Assembly: GCA_025210805.1 (NCBI GenBank)
Contig: JAOAQX010000027.1
Location: forward strand, 1-64,000
DNA length: 64,000 nucleotides
Source: Flavobacteriales bacterium
Lineage (GTDB): Bacteria > Bacteroidota > Bacteroidia > Flavobacteriales > CAJXXR01
Direction of reading: 5' to 3'
The notes under the pieces were generated by a model that was given only the letters and a program-made list of their open reading frames with translations, was not told where the DNA came from and searched no databases. The stretch's first letter is position 1, and every line of letters starts with the position of its first letter. The position numbers and the translations under genes are program-made. Positions 54,426 through 62,010 of the stretch are shown one piece after another.

Positions 54426-54644
54426 TTAGTTGTTGTGTAGAAAAGATTTTAACTCTATGATTGCCGACTCTAAATGGCTGGCAAAATCTCGTAGATACTC
54501 TAGCTTATATTGAACTCCTTCTGCTTCATCAGATGATTTCCACTCTTGGGATTTCATTTTAAATTCGGCTTCTGTTTTACTGATGATGATGCTAGTTTCA
54601 ATAAAATCAGTTTCGTATTGTTTTAGTCTTTGTGTGAACTCCAT
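54426..54644 (-). CDS. Small coiled-coil early protein
   Basis: A 72-residue helical protein (MEFTQRLKQYETDFIETSII...). Not recognised. Its start carries the recurrent leader CTAAAACAAACGTTATG, and a terminator hairpin lies between it and the first early gene. Confidence 0.75.
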   Translation of the reverse strand: MEFTQRLKQYETDFIETSIIISKTEAEFKMKSQEWKSSDEAEGVQYKLEYLRDFASHLESAIIELKSFLHNN

Positions 54645-54662
54645 AACGTTTGTTTTAGTTTT

Positions 54663-54697
54663 TTAAAAAGGAAGCCTAGCCTCTCAACTAGGCCTCC
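54663..54697 (-). terminator. Terminator after the first early gene
   Basis: On the minus strand GGAGGCCTAG-loop-CTAGGCTTCC (one mismatch) followed by TTTTTAAAA. The GC-rich stem stands out in this AT-rich genome. It lies between the first gene behind the early promoter and the rest of the early operon, so read-through must be controlled or partial. Confidence 0.75.
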
Positions 54698-54712
54698 AAG
54701 GGTTGGCTACTA

Positions 54713-55042
54713 TTAAACTGCTTCTTTAAGTTGATTTTGTAACTTTATTTTGTTTGAATTGCTCAATGATAATGCTTCGCAATTTTCGTTTTCGTGCCAT
54801 CTTAATTCAATATCAGATAACTTGTAATCATCTGCCGTGAACTCTACTTCAAATGAAGCTTCGCAACTAAAATCTTCAAGCTCGATTAAATATTCTTTTT
54901 CAAAGAAAAACCCGCTTTTTGATTCATCTAAGTCTCTTTCAGTTATCAACTTATCTAAAGTCCACTCTGTGATTTCTCTTATAATAACTTGTACTATTTC
55001 TGTAGTAAGTTCTTTTGTTGTTGTAGGATTTTGTAGTATCAT
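54713..55042 (-). CDS. First early gene, unknown acidic protein
   Basis: A 109-residue protein from the ATG at 55042, chosen because the frame upstream of it runs through the promoter and operators. It begins MILQNPTTTKELTTEIVQVI and is acidic (pI low), unlike the basic lambda N. Its position directly behind the early promoter and ahead of a terminator resembles N, but the composition argues against an N-type RNA-binding protein. Confidence 0.75.
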   Translation of the reverse strand: MILQNPTTTKELTTEIVQVIIREITEWTLDKLITERDLDESKSGFFFEKEYLIELEDFSCEASFEVEFTADDYKLSDIELRWHENENCEALSLSNSNKIKLQNQLKEAV

Positions 55043-55066
55043 TGTTGTGTTGTTTAGTATTTGATA

Positions 55067-55097
55067 CAAATATACGAACATTTGTTCGTAACACAAT
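55067..55097 (-). promoter_or_regulatory. Early (lytic) leftward promoter
   Basis: On the minus strand ATTG (55097-55094), a 19-base spacer, then TATATTTG (55074-55067). This matches the Bacteroidota TTTG-N19-TAnnTTTG consensus except for one base in the -33 box. The palindromic operator O1 lies in the spacer. Transcription would start near 55060 and enter the first early gene. Confidence 0.75.
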
Positions 55098-55131
55098 AGT
55101 ATTATTGAACATTTTTGCGTGTTTTTGTTCG
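55075..55131. promoter_or_regulatory. Three repressor operators between divergent promoters
   Basis: O1 is a perfect 14-bp palindrome CGAACATTTGTTCG (55075-55088) inside the early promoter. O2 at 55106-55119 (TGAACATTTTTGCG) matches O1 in 11 of 14 positions. O3 at 55118-55131 (CGTGTTTTTGTTCG) matches in 10 of 14. Three graded sites beside the repressor gene resemble lambda OR. Extra GAACA half-sites occur inside the repressor gene near 55329-55345. Confidence 0.75.
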
Positions 55132-55153
55132 TGAAAACCACAACTAACTGATT

Positions 55154-55831
55154 ATGAATGCAAAGGAAATAAAAAAACATAGAGAGGATATGAATCTCAC
55201 TCAGATTGAGTTTGGTGAGCGGCTTGGTGTCGGTGCAAGGAGTATTCAATATTGGGAAAACGGAACGCGTTCTATTTCTAAAAATGCTTTATTATTATTA
55301 AAGCAGATATTAAATGAACAAAAACACGAACAACAAACGAACACTGACTTAACAAACAATCACGGAAATAAATTCAAGGAATTAGATAATGGCAGGTTTT
55401 TATTAAAAGTGAATCTTATACCATTTTCCGCACACGCATCATATTTAGAAACATTGGAACAAGGATTAGAACCAGTAGAATTTGAAGAGATTGGTTTTGT
55501 AGTAGAAAGGTTTGGAAAAGGGAACTATTTAGGCTTTACAGTTAAAGGTGATAGTATGAATGGTGGAATGCTAAATGACACTCCTGATGGTGCAATGGTT
55601 CTTGGTCGAGAGCTAGGCAAACATCATTGGATAGATGGGTTTAATTCATCCGATTATGGATGGATCATCATTTGCGAACAAGGAATCTTTCATAAAGATA
55701 TCACCCACCTTAATAAAGATAAAGGTACTATTACGTGCCACAGCAGAAATAAGTCTCCAGAATATTCAGATTTTGAACTAGAGCTGAACAAAGTGAAACA
55801 GATTTTTAAAGTTATTAAGCGGACATACTGA
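55154..55831 (+). CDS. Prophage repressor (XRE HTH + S24 LexA-like peptidase)
   Basis: A 225-residue CI-type repressor. Residues 4-57 form an XRE helix-turn-helix (NLTQIEFGERLGVGARSIQYWENGTRS). Residues ~85-225 form an S24 domain with the nucleophile in VKGDSMNGG (Ser134); a Lys in the later GIFHKDITHL segment is a candidate for the general base. It should keep the early promoter off by binding CGAACA-type operators and be inactivated by RecA-stimulated self-cleavage. It is divergent from the early operon and starts the rightward lysogeny operon. Confidence 0.93.
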   Translation: MNAKEIKKHREDMNLTQIEFGERLGVGARSIQYWENGTRSISKNALLLLKQILNEQKHEQQTNTDLTNNHGNKFKELDNGRFLLKVNLIPFSAHASYLETLEQGLEPVEFEEIGFVVERFGKGNYLGFTVKGDSMNGGMLNDTPDGAMVLGRELGKHHWIDGFNSSDYGWIIICEQGIFHKDITHLNKDKGTITCHSRNKSPEYSDFELELNKVKQIFKVIKRTY

Positions 55832-55873
55832 TAATAATGCTTGATGACAATAAATAACGAATAAATTATAATT

Positions 55874-56914
55874 ATGGAACTAAAACAAAAACTAAACAAC
55901 CTTCACGAAAGGGTTGACAACTTAAAGGCACAGATTACAACGGAAGAAGCAACTAAAAACGCATTCGTAATGCCTTTTCTTCAAATTTTAGGTTATGATA
56001 TCTTTAATCCTATTGAGGTCGTGCCTGAGTTTACAGCAGATTTAGGAACAAAAAAAGGCGAAAAGGTTGATTATGCCATCATGAAAGATGGACAACCAAT
56101 AATAATAATTGAGTGCAAGCATTGGAAAGAGAAACTAGACTCTCACGCCTCACAATTACATAGGTATTTCAATGTTACTAAATCAAGGTTTGCAATTCTA
56201 ACAAATGGAGTTAAGTATGAATTTTACACTGACTTAGAAAAGTCTAACATAATGGATTCTAAGCCATTTTTAGAAATCAACCTAGATAAATTAAAAGACA
56301 ATAACGTAAAACAATTGATTAAGTTTCAGAAAGAAAACTATAATCAAAACGATATCTTAAATTCAGCAAGTTCGTTAAAGTACATTAAAGCTCTTAGGGT
56401 TGAATTTGAAAAAGAACTGGAAAGTCCATCAGATGAATTAACAAAAATTCTTGTAAAACGATTTTTTGATGGGAAACTAAACAGTAATAGGCTTGAAAAC
56501 TTTAAAGAATATTTAGCATCAGCAATAAAATCATCTATTAATGACACTATAAATAACAGACTTCATAAAGCTTTATCAACACAAGCAGAGAAGGAAGAAG
56601 AAATATCTATTGAAGATAGTAAAATAAACACCACTGAAGAAGAGCTTGAAGGCTTTCAAATAGTAAAAGCAATACTTAGACAAAAAATATCATCAAACCA
56701 AATAGCTCATCGAGATACTCAGTCTTATTTTGGAATTCTTTTTGAGGACAATAATAGAAAGCCTATTTGCCGACTATATGTAGAAGGAGAAAGGAAGCGT
56801 ATTGGTTTGTTTGATGAAGACAAGAAGGAAATTAAACATGATATTGATTCAATAGAAGATATTTATAAGTTCTCAGAACTGCTGCTAGCTACTACTGAAA
56901 TGTACACAAAATAA
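55874..56914 (+). CDS. HsdR N-terminal-like PD-(D/E)XK nuclease, solitary
   Basis: A 346-residue protein with a type I restriction HsdR_N-like nuclease domain at residues ~15-155. Motifs are Glu25 in TEEATKNAFVMPFL, Asp66 in KVDYAIM and E-x-K (Glu80, Lys82) in IIIECKHW, followed by QLHRYF and ILTNGVKYEFYTD. There is no helicase and no HsdM/HsdS. The C-terminal ~100 residues form a separate small domain. It is expressed in the lysogeny operon beside the repressor, the usual place of phage-carried defence genes. Defence is an inference. Confidence 0.85.
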   Translation: MELKQKLNNLHERVDNLKAQITTEEATKNAFVMPFLQILGYDIFNPIEVVPEFTADLGTKKGEKVDYAIMKDGQPIIIIECKHWKEKLDSHASQLHRYFNVTKSRFAILTNGVKYEFYTDLEKSNIMDSKPFLEINLDKLKDNNVKQLIKFQKENYNQNDILNSASSLKYIKALRVEFEKELESPSDELTKILVKRFFDGKLNSNRLENFKEYLASAIKSSINDTINNRLHKALSTQAEKEEEISIEDSKINTTEEELEGFQIVKAILRQKISSNQIAHRDTQSYFGILFEDNNRKPICRLYVEGERKRIGLFDEDKKEIKHDIDSIEDIYKFSELLLATTEMYTK

Positions 56915-56922
56915 ATCCATCT

Positions 56923-57360
56923 ATGAAAAAACTACTTACACTACTATTACTACCCATTTTATTCATTTCTTGCAGTAAAGAAATCGGAGAAGGAGAGTTG
57001 AAATTTTACGCCAAAGGATGGGGTGATATTACAATGACATTTATTGACGATAAAGGGTTTTATAAAACAAAAACCGTTGTTTTAGAGAAGACCAAGAACG
57101 AAGAAACAAAAGAATATGAATTTGATGATGTTGTAACTAAATTTACAGTTAAGGAGGAAGGTCAGTACACTTTTAATATAAGAGGAAATAGTGCTAAAAC
57201 TGCAACAGGTCATCCTATTATAATAAATGGTGATACTCTTTTCTATCCTGTTGCAATAAATGAAATGCGAATCGAATTTAATGGTGAGGTTTTAGTGACC
57301 AAGAAAGATATTGATTTGACTGGTAAATCTGTTCAGATATCGGCTGATATTACTGAGTGA
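56923..57360 (+). CDS. Prophage-encoded lipoprotein
   Basis: A 145-residue lipoprotein with lipobox FISC (Cys17) and a beta-rich mature part. It starts 8 bp after the nuclease gene in the lysogeny operon. A membrane lipoprotein made by a lysogen suggests lysogenic conversion such as blocking phage adsorption or DNA entry; not proven. Confidence 0.8.
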   Translation: MKKLLTLLLLPILFISCSKEIGEGELKFYAKGWGDITMTFIDDKGFYKTKTVVLEKTKNEETKEYEFDDVVTKFTVKEEGQYTFNIRGNSAKTATGHPIIINGDTLFYPVAINEMRIEFNGEVLVTKKDIDLTGKSVQISADITE

Positions 57361-57385
57361 TAAATAATTTATAAACAACTATATT

Positions 57386-57607
57386 ATGAGACAAGAACAA
57401 ATTAACAACTTAACAAACATGGAGGAAGTTATCGCTTTTTTAAGCCCAGAAGATGACCAATTATACCCTACCATAGAGGAAATTAGTGCGGTTGAAAGAC
57501 GAATTGCAAAAGCTAAGATTGAGCCTATTGATGCAATTCAAGGCACTAAGTACAAGTTCGCAATAAATCATGCTAAAGACATTGCTAACAAGCATAAAAA
57601 GAACTGA
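57386..57607 (+). CDS. Unknown small lysogeny-operon protein
   Basis: A 73-residue acidic helical protein (MRQEQINNLTNMEEVIAFLSPEDD...). Not recognised. It lies 3 bp before the next gene in the rightward operon and has no membrane segment. Confidence 0.75.
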   Translation: MRQEQINNLTNMEEVIAFLSPEDDQLYPTIEEISAVERRIAKAKIEPIDAIQGTKYKFAINHAKDIANKHKKN

Positions 57608-57610
57608 AAT

Positions 57611-58057
57611 ATGGACAATCGTAAATTTAATTTAAACTGCATCAAAGACTTAGTTAATGTGAAATATGGAGATTTTCAAGGTTTTATTGAAGTAGACCAG
57701 TTTCCAAATGAACTAAAGAAAATTTGTGCAGATAAAGGTGTTGACTATTCTAAATATCACTTTTTGGGATTAATCGGGCACGATGAGTCAAACTATGACC
57801 ACAGCAATAGTTCTATCACTTGCCAAGCTTTATTTATTAGTAAAAATTTCGGTAGGAATTTTGATGAAATTGAAAAAACCATTAAACTAAATGATGGTAT
57901 TACAGCAGTTAACACAGTTACTGTTGAAGTTTCTTATTCGGTTTTATTTAAATATATAAAAAGAATAAGTTTTGGATTAATATCCCCTTTGTCAAAATCT
58001 ATTACAAAACTAGATATAAGTAAGATGCCAACTAATGATCTAAATACCGAATTATGA
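57611..58057 (+). CDS. Unknown lysogeny-operon protein
   Basis: A 148-residue mixed alpha/beta protein. It begins MDNRKFNLNCIKDLVNVKYG, has a weakly hydrophobic C-terminal stretch and ends with a 4-bp overlap (ATGA) with the next gene. Likely functionally linked with it. Confidence 0.75.
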   Translation: MDNRKFNLNCIKDLVNVKYGDFQGFIEVDQFPNELKKICADKGVDYSKYHFLGLIGHDESNYDHSNSSITCQALFISKNFGRNFDEIEKTIKLNDGITAVNTVTVEVSYSVLFKYIKRISFGLISPLSKSITKLDISKMPTNDLNTEL

Positions 58058-58410
58058 AGGATGCGGAAATGTATAAACTCTCGATGAGTTACGAGCTTTT
58101 CATTCGTAATGCATACAGTACGTACAGTACAGATAAACATGGAGCTCACAATCACTTTATGCTCAATTTAATGAAAATGGAGAACGGTACCAAGCTCTAT
58201 GGATTAAATCTATCAAAGCAATTAGAGATTGTGAAGAAGCATATTTCAAACGCTTTATTGAAATACTCAAAAACACATCCTTTCTCTTCAAATACTCAGT
58301 TTTTTCTAAAGATGAACGATAAAATCCCATTTTGTGCGTCTTCGGTCTCCTTAATGGAGATAGTCGAAATTTCATTGGATAAAGTCATTACGATAAGGGA
58401 TGCAAAATAA
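58054..58410 (+). CDS. Unknown last gene of the lysogeny operon
   Basis: A 118-residue protein, not recognised (MKDAEMYKLSMSYELFIRNAYSTYSTDKHG). It is coupled by ATGA overlap to the upstream gene and overlaps a convergent gene by 23 bp at its 3' end. With the two preceding genes it forms an uncharacterised three-gene cassette. Confidence 0.75.
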   Translation: MKDAEMYKLSMSYELFIRNAYSTYSTDKHGAHNHFMLNLMKMENGTKLYGLNLSKQLEIVKKHISNALLKYSKTHPFSSNTQFFLKMNDKIPFCASSVSLMEIVEISLDKVITIRDAK

Positions 58411-58756
58411 GGTCAATATCCTTTTTTCTATCCAACCAAACACGAATATGAACAAAAGGACTATTTAGTATTTCATCTTTGTAAATGCTAAGGGTATTAC
58501 CCTGTTTTAAGGCTTCCCTAACCCTTTTGGAGTCTTTCCATGAAATCTTTCCAACTACCTCGATATCGTGTAAAATATACACGTGTTCGCCTATTGTTTT
58601 TAAGGAAAAATTATTTTCATATTGGTCGATTTGACCAATAATAGGAACTTCTAAGCCAAGAAGAGTTTTATGCCTTACAGATTTAGAAGCTTTGACTTCC
58701 CAAATGATATAGAAAGTCAAAGTTAGTAGTGTAGGTATGATTAATATGTAGATCAT
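58388..58756 (-). CDS. Small membrane protein
   Basis: A 122-residue protein with an N-terminal transmembrane helix (IYILIIPTLLTLTFYIIW) and a cytosolic domain of about 90 residues. It overlaps the Myb-like gene by 4 bp. Unknown function. Confidence 0.75.
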   Translation of the reverse strand: MIYILIIPTLLTLTFYIIWEVKASKSVRHKTLLGLEVPIIGQIDQYENNFSLKTIGEHVYILHDIEVVGKISWKDSKRVREALKQGNTLSIYKDEILNSPFVHIRVWLDRKKDIDLILHPLS

Positions 58757-59289
58757 TTAACCCTCCATACTCTTCTTGTGTTATCCGACCATTTTTTGGT
58801 TATAAATTTTCCGCTTGGAAATGAATTAATTTGATTCCTAACTGTTGGGTGTTCATCTGTCGGATACTGGTAGCTTTGCCCTATTGCTAAATTTGATAGC
58901 AAAGCTAAATGTTGAGATGATTTTGAACTTCTATCAAGGATAGGTATGTCATCATCAATATGACTAAAATCAAAGTATTTATCTAGGTTTTTAGAGTTTT
59001 CAAGCTTGGTTCTTTTTTTAATTAAATTACGTTTTTTATTTACTGCTGAATATGTTCTACCAGTTCTTCTTGCTATTTCCGAAATTGGCATATCAGATTT
59101 CAAAAACTCTAATTCCTCTTTAGTCCAAGCTTGATTTTTTCGCTTGGTGAGACCGAGCTCTTTAGCTTTTAGTCGAATTGAATTATCCGATCTGTCGAAC
59201 TCTTTTTTTAGTTCAGAAAATGGTGTTTCTCCGTAATTTTCACGCAAATAGTTTATCTCTACTTCACTCCATTCTTTATTTTTAGCCAT
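58753..59289 (-). CDS. SANT/Myb-like DNA-binding protein
   Basis: A 178-residue protein with two tandem HTH units of SANT/Myb type: EWSEVEINYLRENYGETPFSELKKEFDRSDNSIRLKAKELG and AWTKEELEFLKSDMPISEIARRTGRTYSAVNKKRNLI, seen as two Trp-starting repeats. Probably a transcription regulator in the integrase-proximal operon. It overlaps its neighbours by 4-8 bp. Confidence 0.85.
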   Translation of the reverse strand: MAKNKEWSEVEINYLRENYGETPFSELKKEFDRSDNSIRLKAKELGLTKRKNQAWTKEELEFLKSDMPISEIARRTGRTYSAVNKKRNLIKKRTKLENSKNLDKYFDFSHIDDDIPILDRSSKSSQHLALLSNLAIGQSYQYPTDEHPTVRNQINSFPSGKFITKKWSDNTRRVWRVK

Positions 59290-59752
59290 TTTGGTTATTT
59301 ATTTTATCAAATATATGAATAATACCTTTTTCTATGAATTTCTTCCTAGAAGCATTTGCGTACGATGCTAGTGAGGAATAGCCAAAATATGAAGCAATAT
59401 CCGTATCCGTAATATTAAGTGCTTTCTTTACCTCCTTAATGGTAGTGGTTGTCTCTACTGCTATTTCCTCCACGGCATACTTTAGCTCGCCATGTTGGTT
59501 AAGAAGGTCCAACAACTGTTCTAAGCCCATTTCATTAATCTTAAAAGAAGCAATAGTGACTAATTTTGCTTGATGCAAATTTTCATCAATGCTATGAACA
59601 TTGTCGGGTAAACCTTTCGTTAAACGGCTATCCCTACGCTTTCTCTTAGCTTCTTGCCTCAAGTGCTCTAACACTTCTTTCCTACTTCCTTTAAATGAGT
59701 AGTATTTTGGGCTTGTAAATTTTGGGTTGTATATTCCTAATAGGTTTTTCAT
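59282..59752 (-). CDS. Unknown HTH-like prophage protein
   Basis: A 156-residue protein. The C-terminal half (KEVKKALNITDTDIASYFGYSSLASYANASRKK) has an HTH-like pattern; the N-terminus is basic. Operon-linked with the Myb-like gene. Possibly a regulator. Confidence 0.75.
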   Translation of the reverse strand: MKNLLGIYNPKFTSPKYYSFKGSRKEVLEHLRQEAKRKRRDSRLTKGLPDNVHSIDENLHQAKLVTIASFKINEMGLEQLLDLLNQHGELKYAVEEIAVETTTTIKEVKKALNITDTDIASYFGYSSLASYANASRKKFIEKGIIHIFDKINNQNG

Positions 59753-59791
59753 GTTATTTGTTTTATGTTGTTATTTACTTATTCTTTTACT

Positions 59792-60250
59792 CTACATCAA
59801 AGCATCTAGCCTATGTTGTTGAAAATCTGCTAAAATAGGGCTATCATAAGATCCTTTTGTTGGGTCTAAATCGTGGTATTTTCTTAAATTATCTTCGGTA
59901 TTTTGAAGTCCTTCCGAAATTGCTAAACGTGAAATTATTCCTTTGATTCCTTTAGTTGTTATGAAAACGATTTTTTCATTTTCCACCCTATTCAATAAAG
60001 AAGTCATCGCTTCTTTTAGGTTTAAAAATCCCTTGTAATTGGTCTTGTTCTTCATTAGCCAAATAATAAGCCCCTTGAGCTCCACTAAATGCTCTTTATT
60101 AATGAAATTACCTTTTTCGAATGCTCTTTGTTCTGAAAGCTTTGAAGATAAGCCTTGAACTTTGTAATAAGTTTTCTTGTCTTCTGCTTTAAGTTGCTTC
60201 AAGGTTCTTCCTGCTTTTAGTTCGTTGATTTGTTGTTGTAAAGTTGTCAT
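59792..60250 (-). CDS. Unknown prophage protein, first gene of the integrase-side operon
   Basis: A 152-residue helical, Lys-rich protein not recognised. It is the first of four leftward genes behind a consensus promoter at 60279-60309. The start has the recurrent leader AACTAAACAACGATG. Confidence 0.75.
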   Translation of the reverse strand: MTTLQQQINELKAGRTLKQLKAEDKKTYYKVQGLSSKLSEQRAFEKGNFINKEHLVELKGLIIWLMKNKTNYKGFLNLKEAMTSLLNRVENEKIVFITTKGIKGIISRLAISEGLQNTEDNLRKYHDLDPTKGSYDSPILADFQQHRLDALM

Positions 60251-60278
60251 CGTTGTTTAGTTTTAAATGATTACACCA

Positions 60279-60309
60279 CAAATATAATCATATACTTATA
60301 TATGACAAA
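60279..60309 (-). promoter_or_regulatory. Consensus leftward promoter
   Basis: On the minus strand TTTG (60309-60306), spacer of 19, TATATTTG (60286-60279): a full match to the Bacteroidota housekeeping sigma consensus. It drives the operon beginning at 60250 and would work in the lysogen unless repressed. Confidence 0.8.
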
Positions 60310-60380
60310 GAAAAAAGGAAATATTATTAAGTGTTTACTTATTTTTTTACCTTCAGCTATTTTTTTGTACTTTTGAAGAG

Positions 60381-60486
60381 TTATTTAACATGTCTTACTG
60401 TATTGAGAAATGAATAAATTCATTTCTCAACAAGGATTATTCCGTTGAAAACTCATTTAAAGCGGCTTTCGGGTCGCTTTTTTACA
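60381..60486 (+). ncRNA. Candidate phage small RNA
   Basis: A rightward promoter is visible: TTTT at 60345-60348, a 19-base spacer and TACTTTTG at 60368-60375. Transcription from about 60381 would cross a perfect inverted repeat (TTGAGAAATGAAT at 60403-60415 and its complement to 60430) and end at a terminator: stem AAGCGGC / GTCGCTT followed by six T (60461-60484). No protein-coding frame of note lies in it. The product would be about 105 bases. No relative is known to me. Confidence 0.5.
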
Positions 60487-60499
60487 ATATCATCAAACA

Positions 60500-61792
60500 T
60501 CACTCATTTTCTACATTATCGTCGAATTTATTTTGATAGTAAGACTCCCAATGCTTCATCAATTTTTCTGCGTGTTCTTTTGGAGTTACTTTAATGTATT
60601 TTAGAAAATTCTTCTCCGTTGTATGCCCCGTAATTTTCATAATGGATAGGGTAGGGAAATTCATCAAGTACATATTAGTCGCAAATGACCTTCTGCAGGT
60701 GTGAGACGTTACAAGTTCGTATTTTGGATAAAATCCTTTCTTTTTACGCCAAACACCTTTTGATACTTCTATTTTTTTTGATCCTTTTATTTCCTCAGTA
60801 AATCCAGCAATTTTGCAAATCTGCTTTATGTATTTGTTGAATTTTTGGGACGATACCACTTTAGGCATTCCGTGTTCTTCCAAATAGGCTTTAATATGAT
60901 GGTGTATAGGTATTACAACAGATATATCATGATGCTTAGTTTTCTGCGGAGATACTTCAATATACTTGTCTTCTGCTGATAGATTAATGGTCAATAAATC
61001 TTGCACCCGTAAACCAGTCCATAAACCGATAATTAGCCAACCTTGATAATTCATTAAGTGGGGTTCGTTTGATAAATCCAATTTTGCAACGATGTCAATT
61101 TCCTCTTCACTTAACACAATAGCTTCTGCAGTCTCTTCCATTGAAGTAAACTCTTTTGTCTTGTAATCTACATGAACTTTGTATTTATAATGTTTATCTG
61201 CTATTCCTAATAGTTGTTTACAAATTTTCAAAAATCCCCCAATAGTATTATACATATACTCTTGGTCTTGGCTCCAATAAGCGTACAGATCATTGTAGGT
61301 ATCCATATCAAAATCACTTAACAGAACCTTTCTCTTATAATCTCGCTCAAATTCACTCACTCTATTTGCTGTCTGCTTGAACTTCTTGATCAAATTTTCC
61401 GAATAGATTTGTTTTGTGTTTGGATTTATAGTTTTGGGAGCATCTATCAAAAATTCTTGGACAAAGTCGTAAAATCTTAAATCTGCTGTTTTGGATCGTT
61501 TGTTTTTAAACTGAATATCTAAATGACTCTTTAAATCTTGTATGGTTATTTTCTTTTTGTCAATTTCAGCATGGTAAATGAAATCTTCAATAGCATGTTC
61601 CATTTCGTCCAATTTTCTTGAAATAATCGCCAAGTCATTTCTCCCTCTTTGGCGAAATGGTCGGAAGCTTTCGGGATTCCACTCGTCTACTTGAATGGAA
61701 ATACCAGTTGAATAAACGAATCTTTGCTTATTAATACTCTTACGAATACTTATGCTTGATTTCGCTTTCTTTTTCGTTAATAAATAAAACAT
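60500..61792 (-). CDS. int: Phage integrase, tyrosine recombinase
   Basis: A 430-residue tyrosine recombinase from the ATG at 61792; an upstream TTG at 61846 is less likely. It has an N-terminal arm-binding domain, a SAM-like core-binding domain and a catalytic domain with Arg in LWTGLRVQDLL, HTCRRSF (His-x-x-Arg), GHTTEKNFLKYI (His and nucleophile Tyr). It inserts the phage at the tRNA-Leu attB. Right-hand arm sites lie 46-66 bp upstream of the start, so the integrase may regulate itself. The -7-like box TAAATTTG is at 61821-61814. Confidence 0.95.
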   Translation of the reverse strand: MFYLLTKKKAKSSISIRKSINKQRFVYSTGISIQVDEWNPESFRPFRQRGRNDLAIISRKLDEMEHAIEDFIYHAEIDKKKITIQDLKSHLDIQFKNKRSKTADLRFYDFVQEFLIDAPKTINPNTKQIYSENLIKKFKQTANRVSEFERDYKRKVLLSDFDMDTYNDLYAYWSQDQEYMYNTIGGFLKICKQLLGIADKHYKYKVHVDYKTKEFTSMEETAEAIVLSEEEIDIVAKLDLSNEPHLMNYQGWLIIGLWTGLRVQDLLTINLSAEDKYIEVSPQKTKHHDISVVIPIHHHIKAYLEEHGMPKVVSSQKFNKYIKQICKIAGFTEEIKGSKKIEVSKGVWRKKKGFYPKYELVTSHTCRRSFATNMYLMNFPTLSIMKITGHTTEKNFLKYIKVTPKEHAEKLMKHWESYYQNKFDDNVENE

Positions 61793-61835
61793 AGCGTTGC
61801 AGTTTAGTTTGGTCAAATTTATAGTATAAATCACT

Positions 61836-61858
61836 TTAGTAACCAAAATAGTAACAAA
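61836..61858 (+). promoter_or_regulatory. Putative integrase arm-type sites, right
   Basis: AGTAACC at 61838 and AGTAACA at 61850, 12 bp apart as on the left side; a related AGCAACA lies at 61882. They overlap the region of the integrase promoter, suggesting that bound integrase limits its own transcription. Confidence 0.65.
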
Positions 61859-61972
61859 AAAAGTTCTAAAAGTTCTAAAATAGCAACATTAGGCAAGCTT
61901 TTAGATTTATGAAATATCGCAAAAAACCCTTTAAAACGCACTAAATAGCTTGTTTTGGTGGTTTTTAGACAC

Positions 61973-62006
61973 AAAAAAAGAACCTATACGCTTTGTATAG
62001 GTTCTT
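61973..62006 (-). terminator. Phage-supplied tRNA-Leu terminator
   Basis: Perfect 12-bp stem AAGAACCTATAC / GTATAGGTTCTT with a 5-base loop, preceded on the plus strand by seven A that give the U run for leftward transcription. It stands 8 bases beyond the tRNA 3' end. Confidence 0.9.
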
Positions 62007-62010
62007 GGGG

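Noticed and set aside
55043-55249. Upstream extension of the first early gene
   Set aside because: The longer frame would cross the operators, the promoter and the start of the divergent repressor; the ATG at 55042 fits the promoter.
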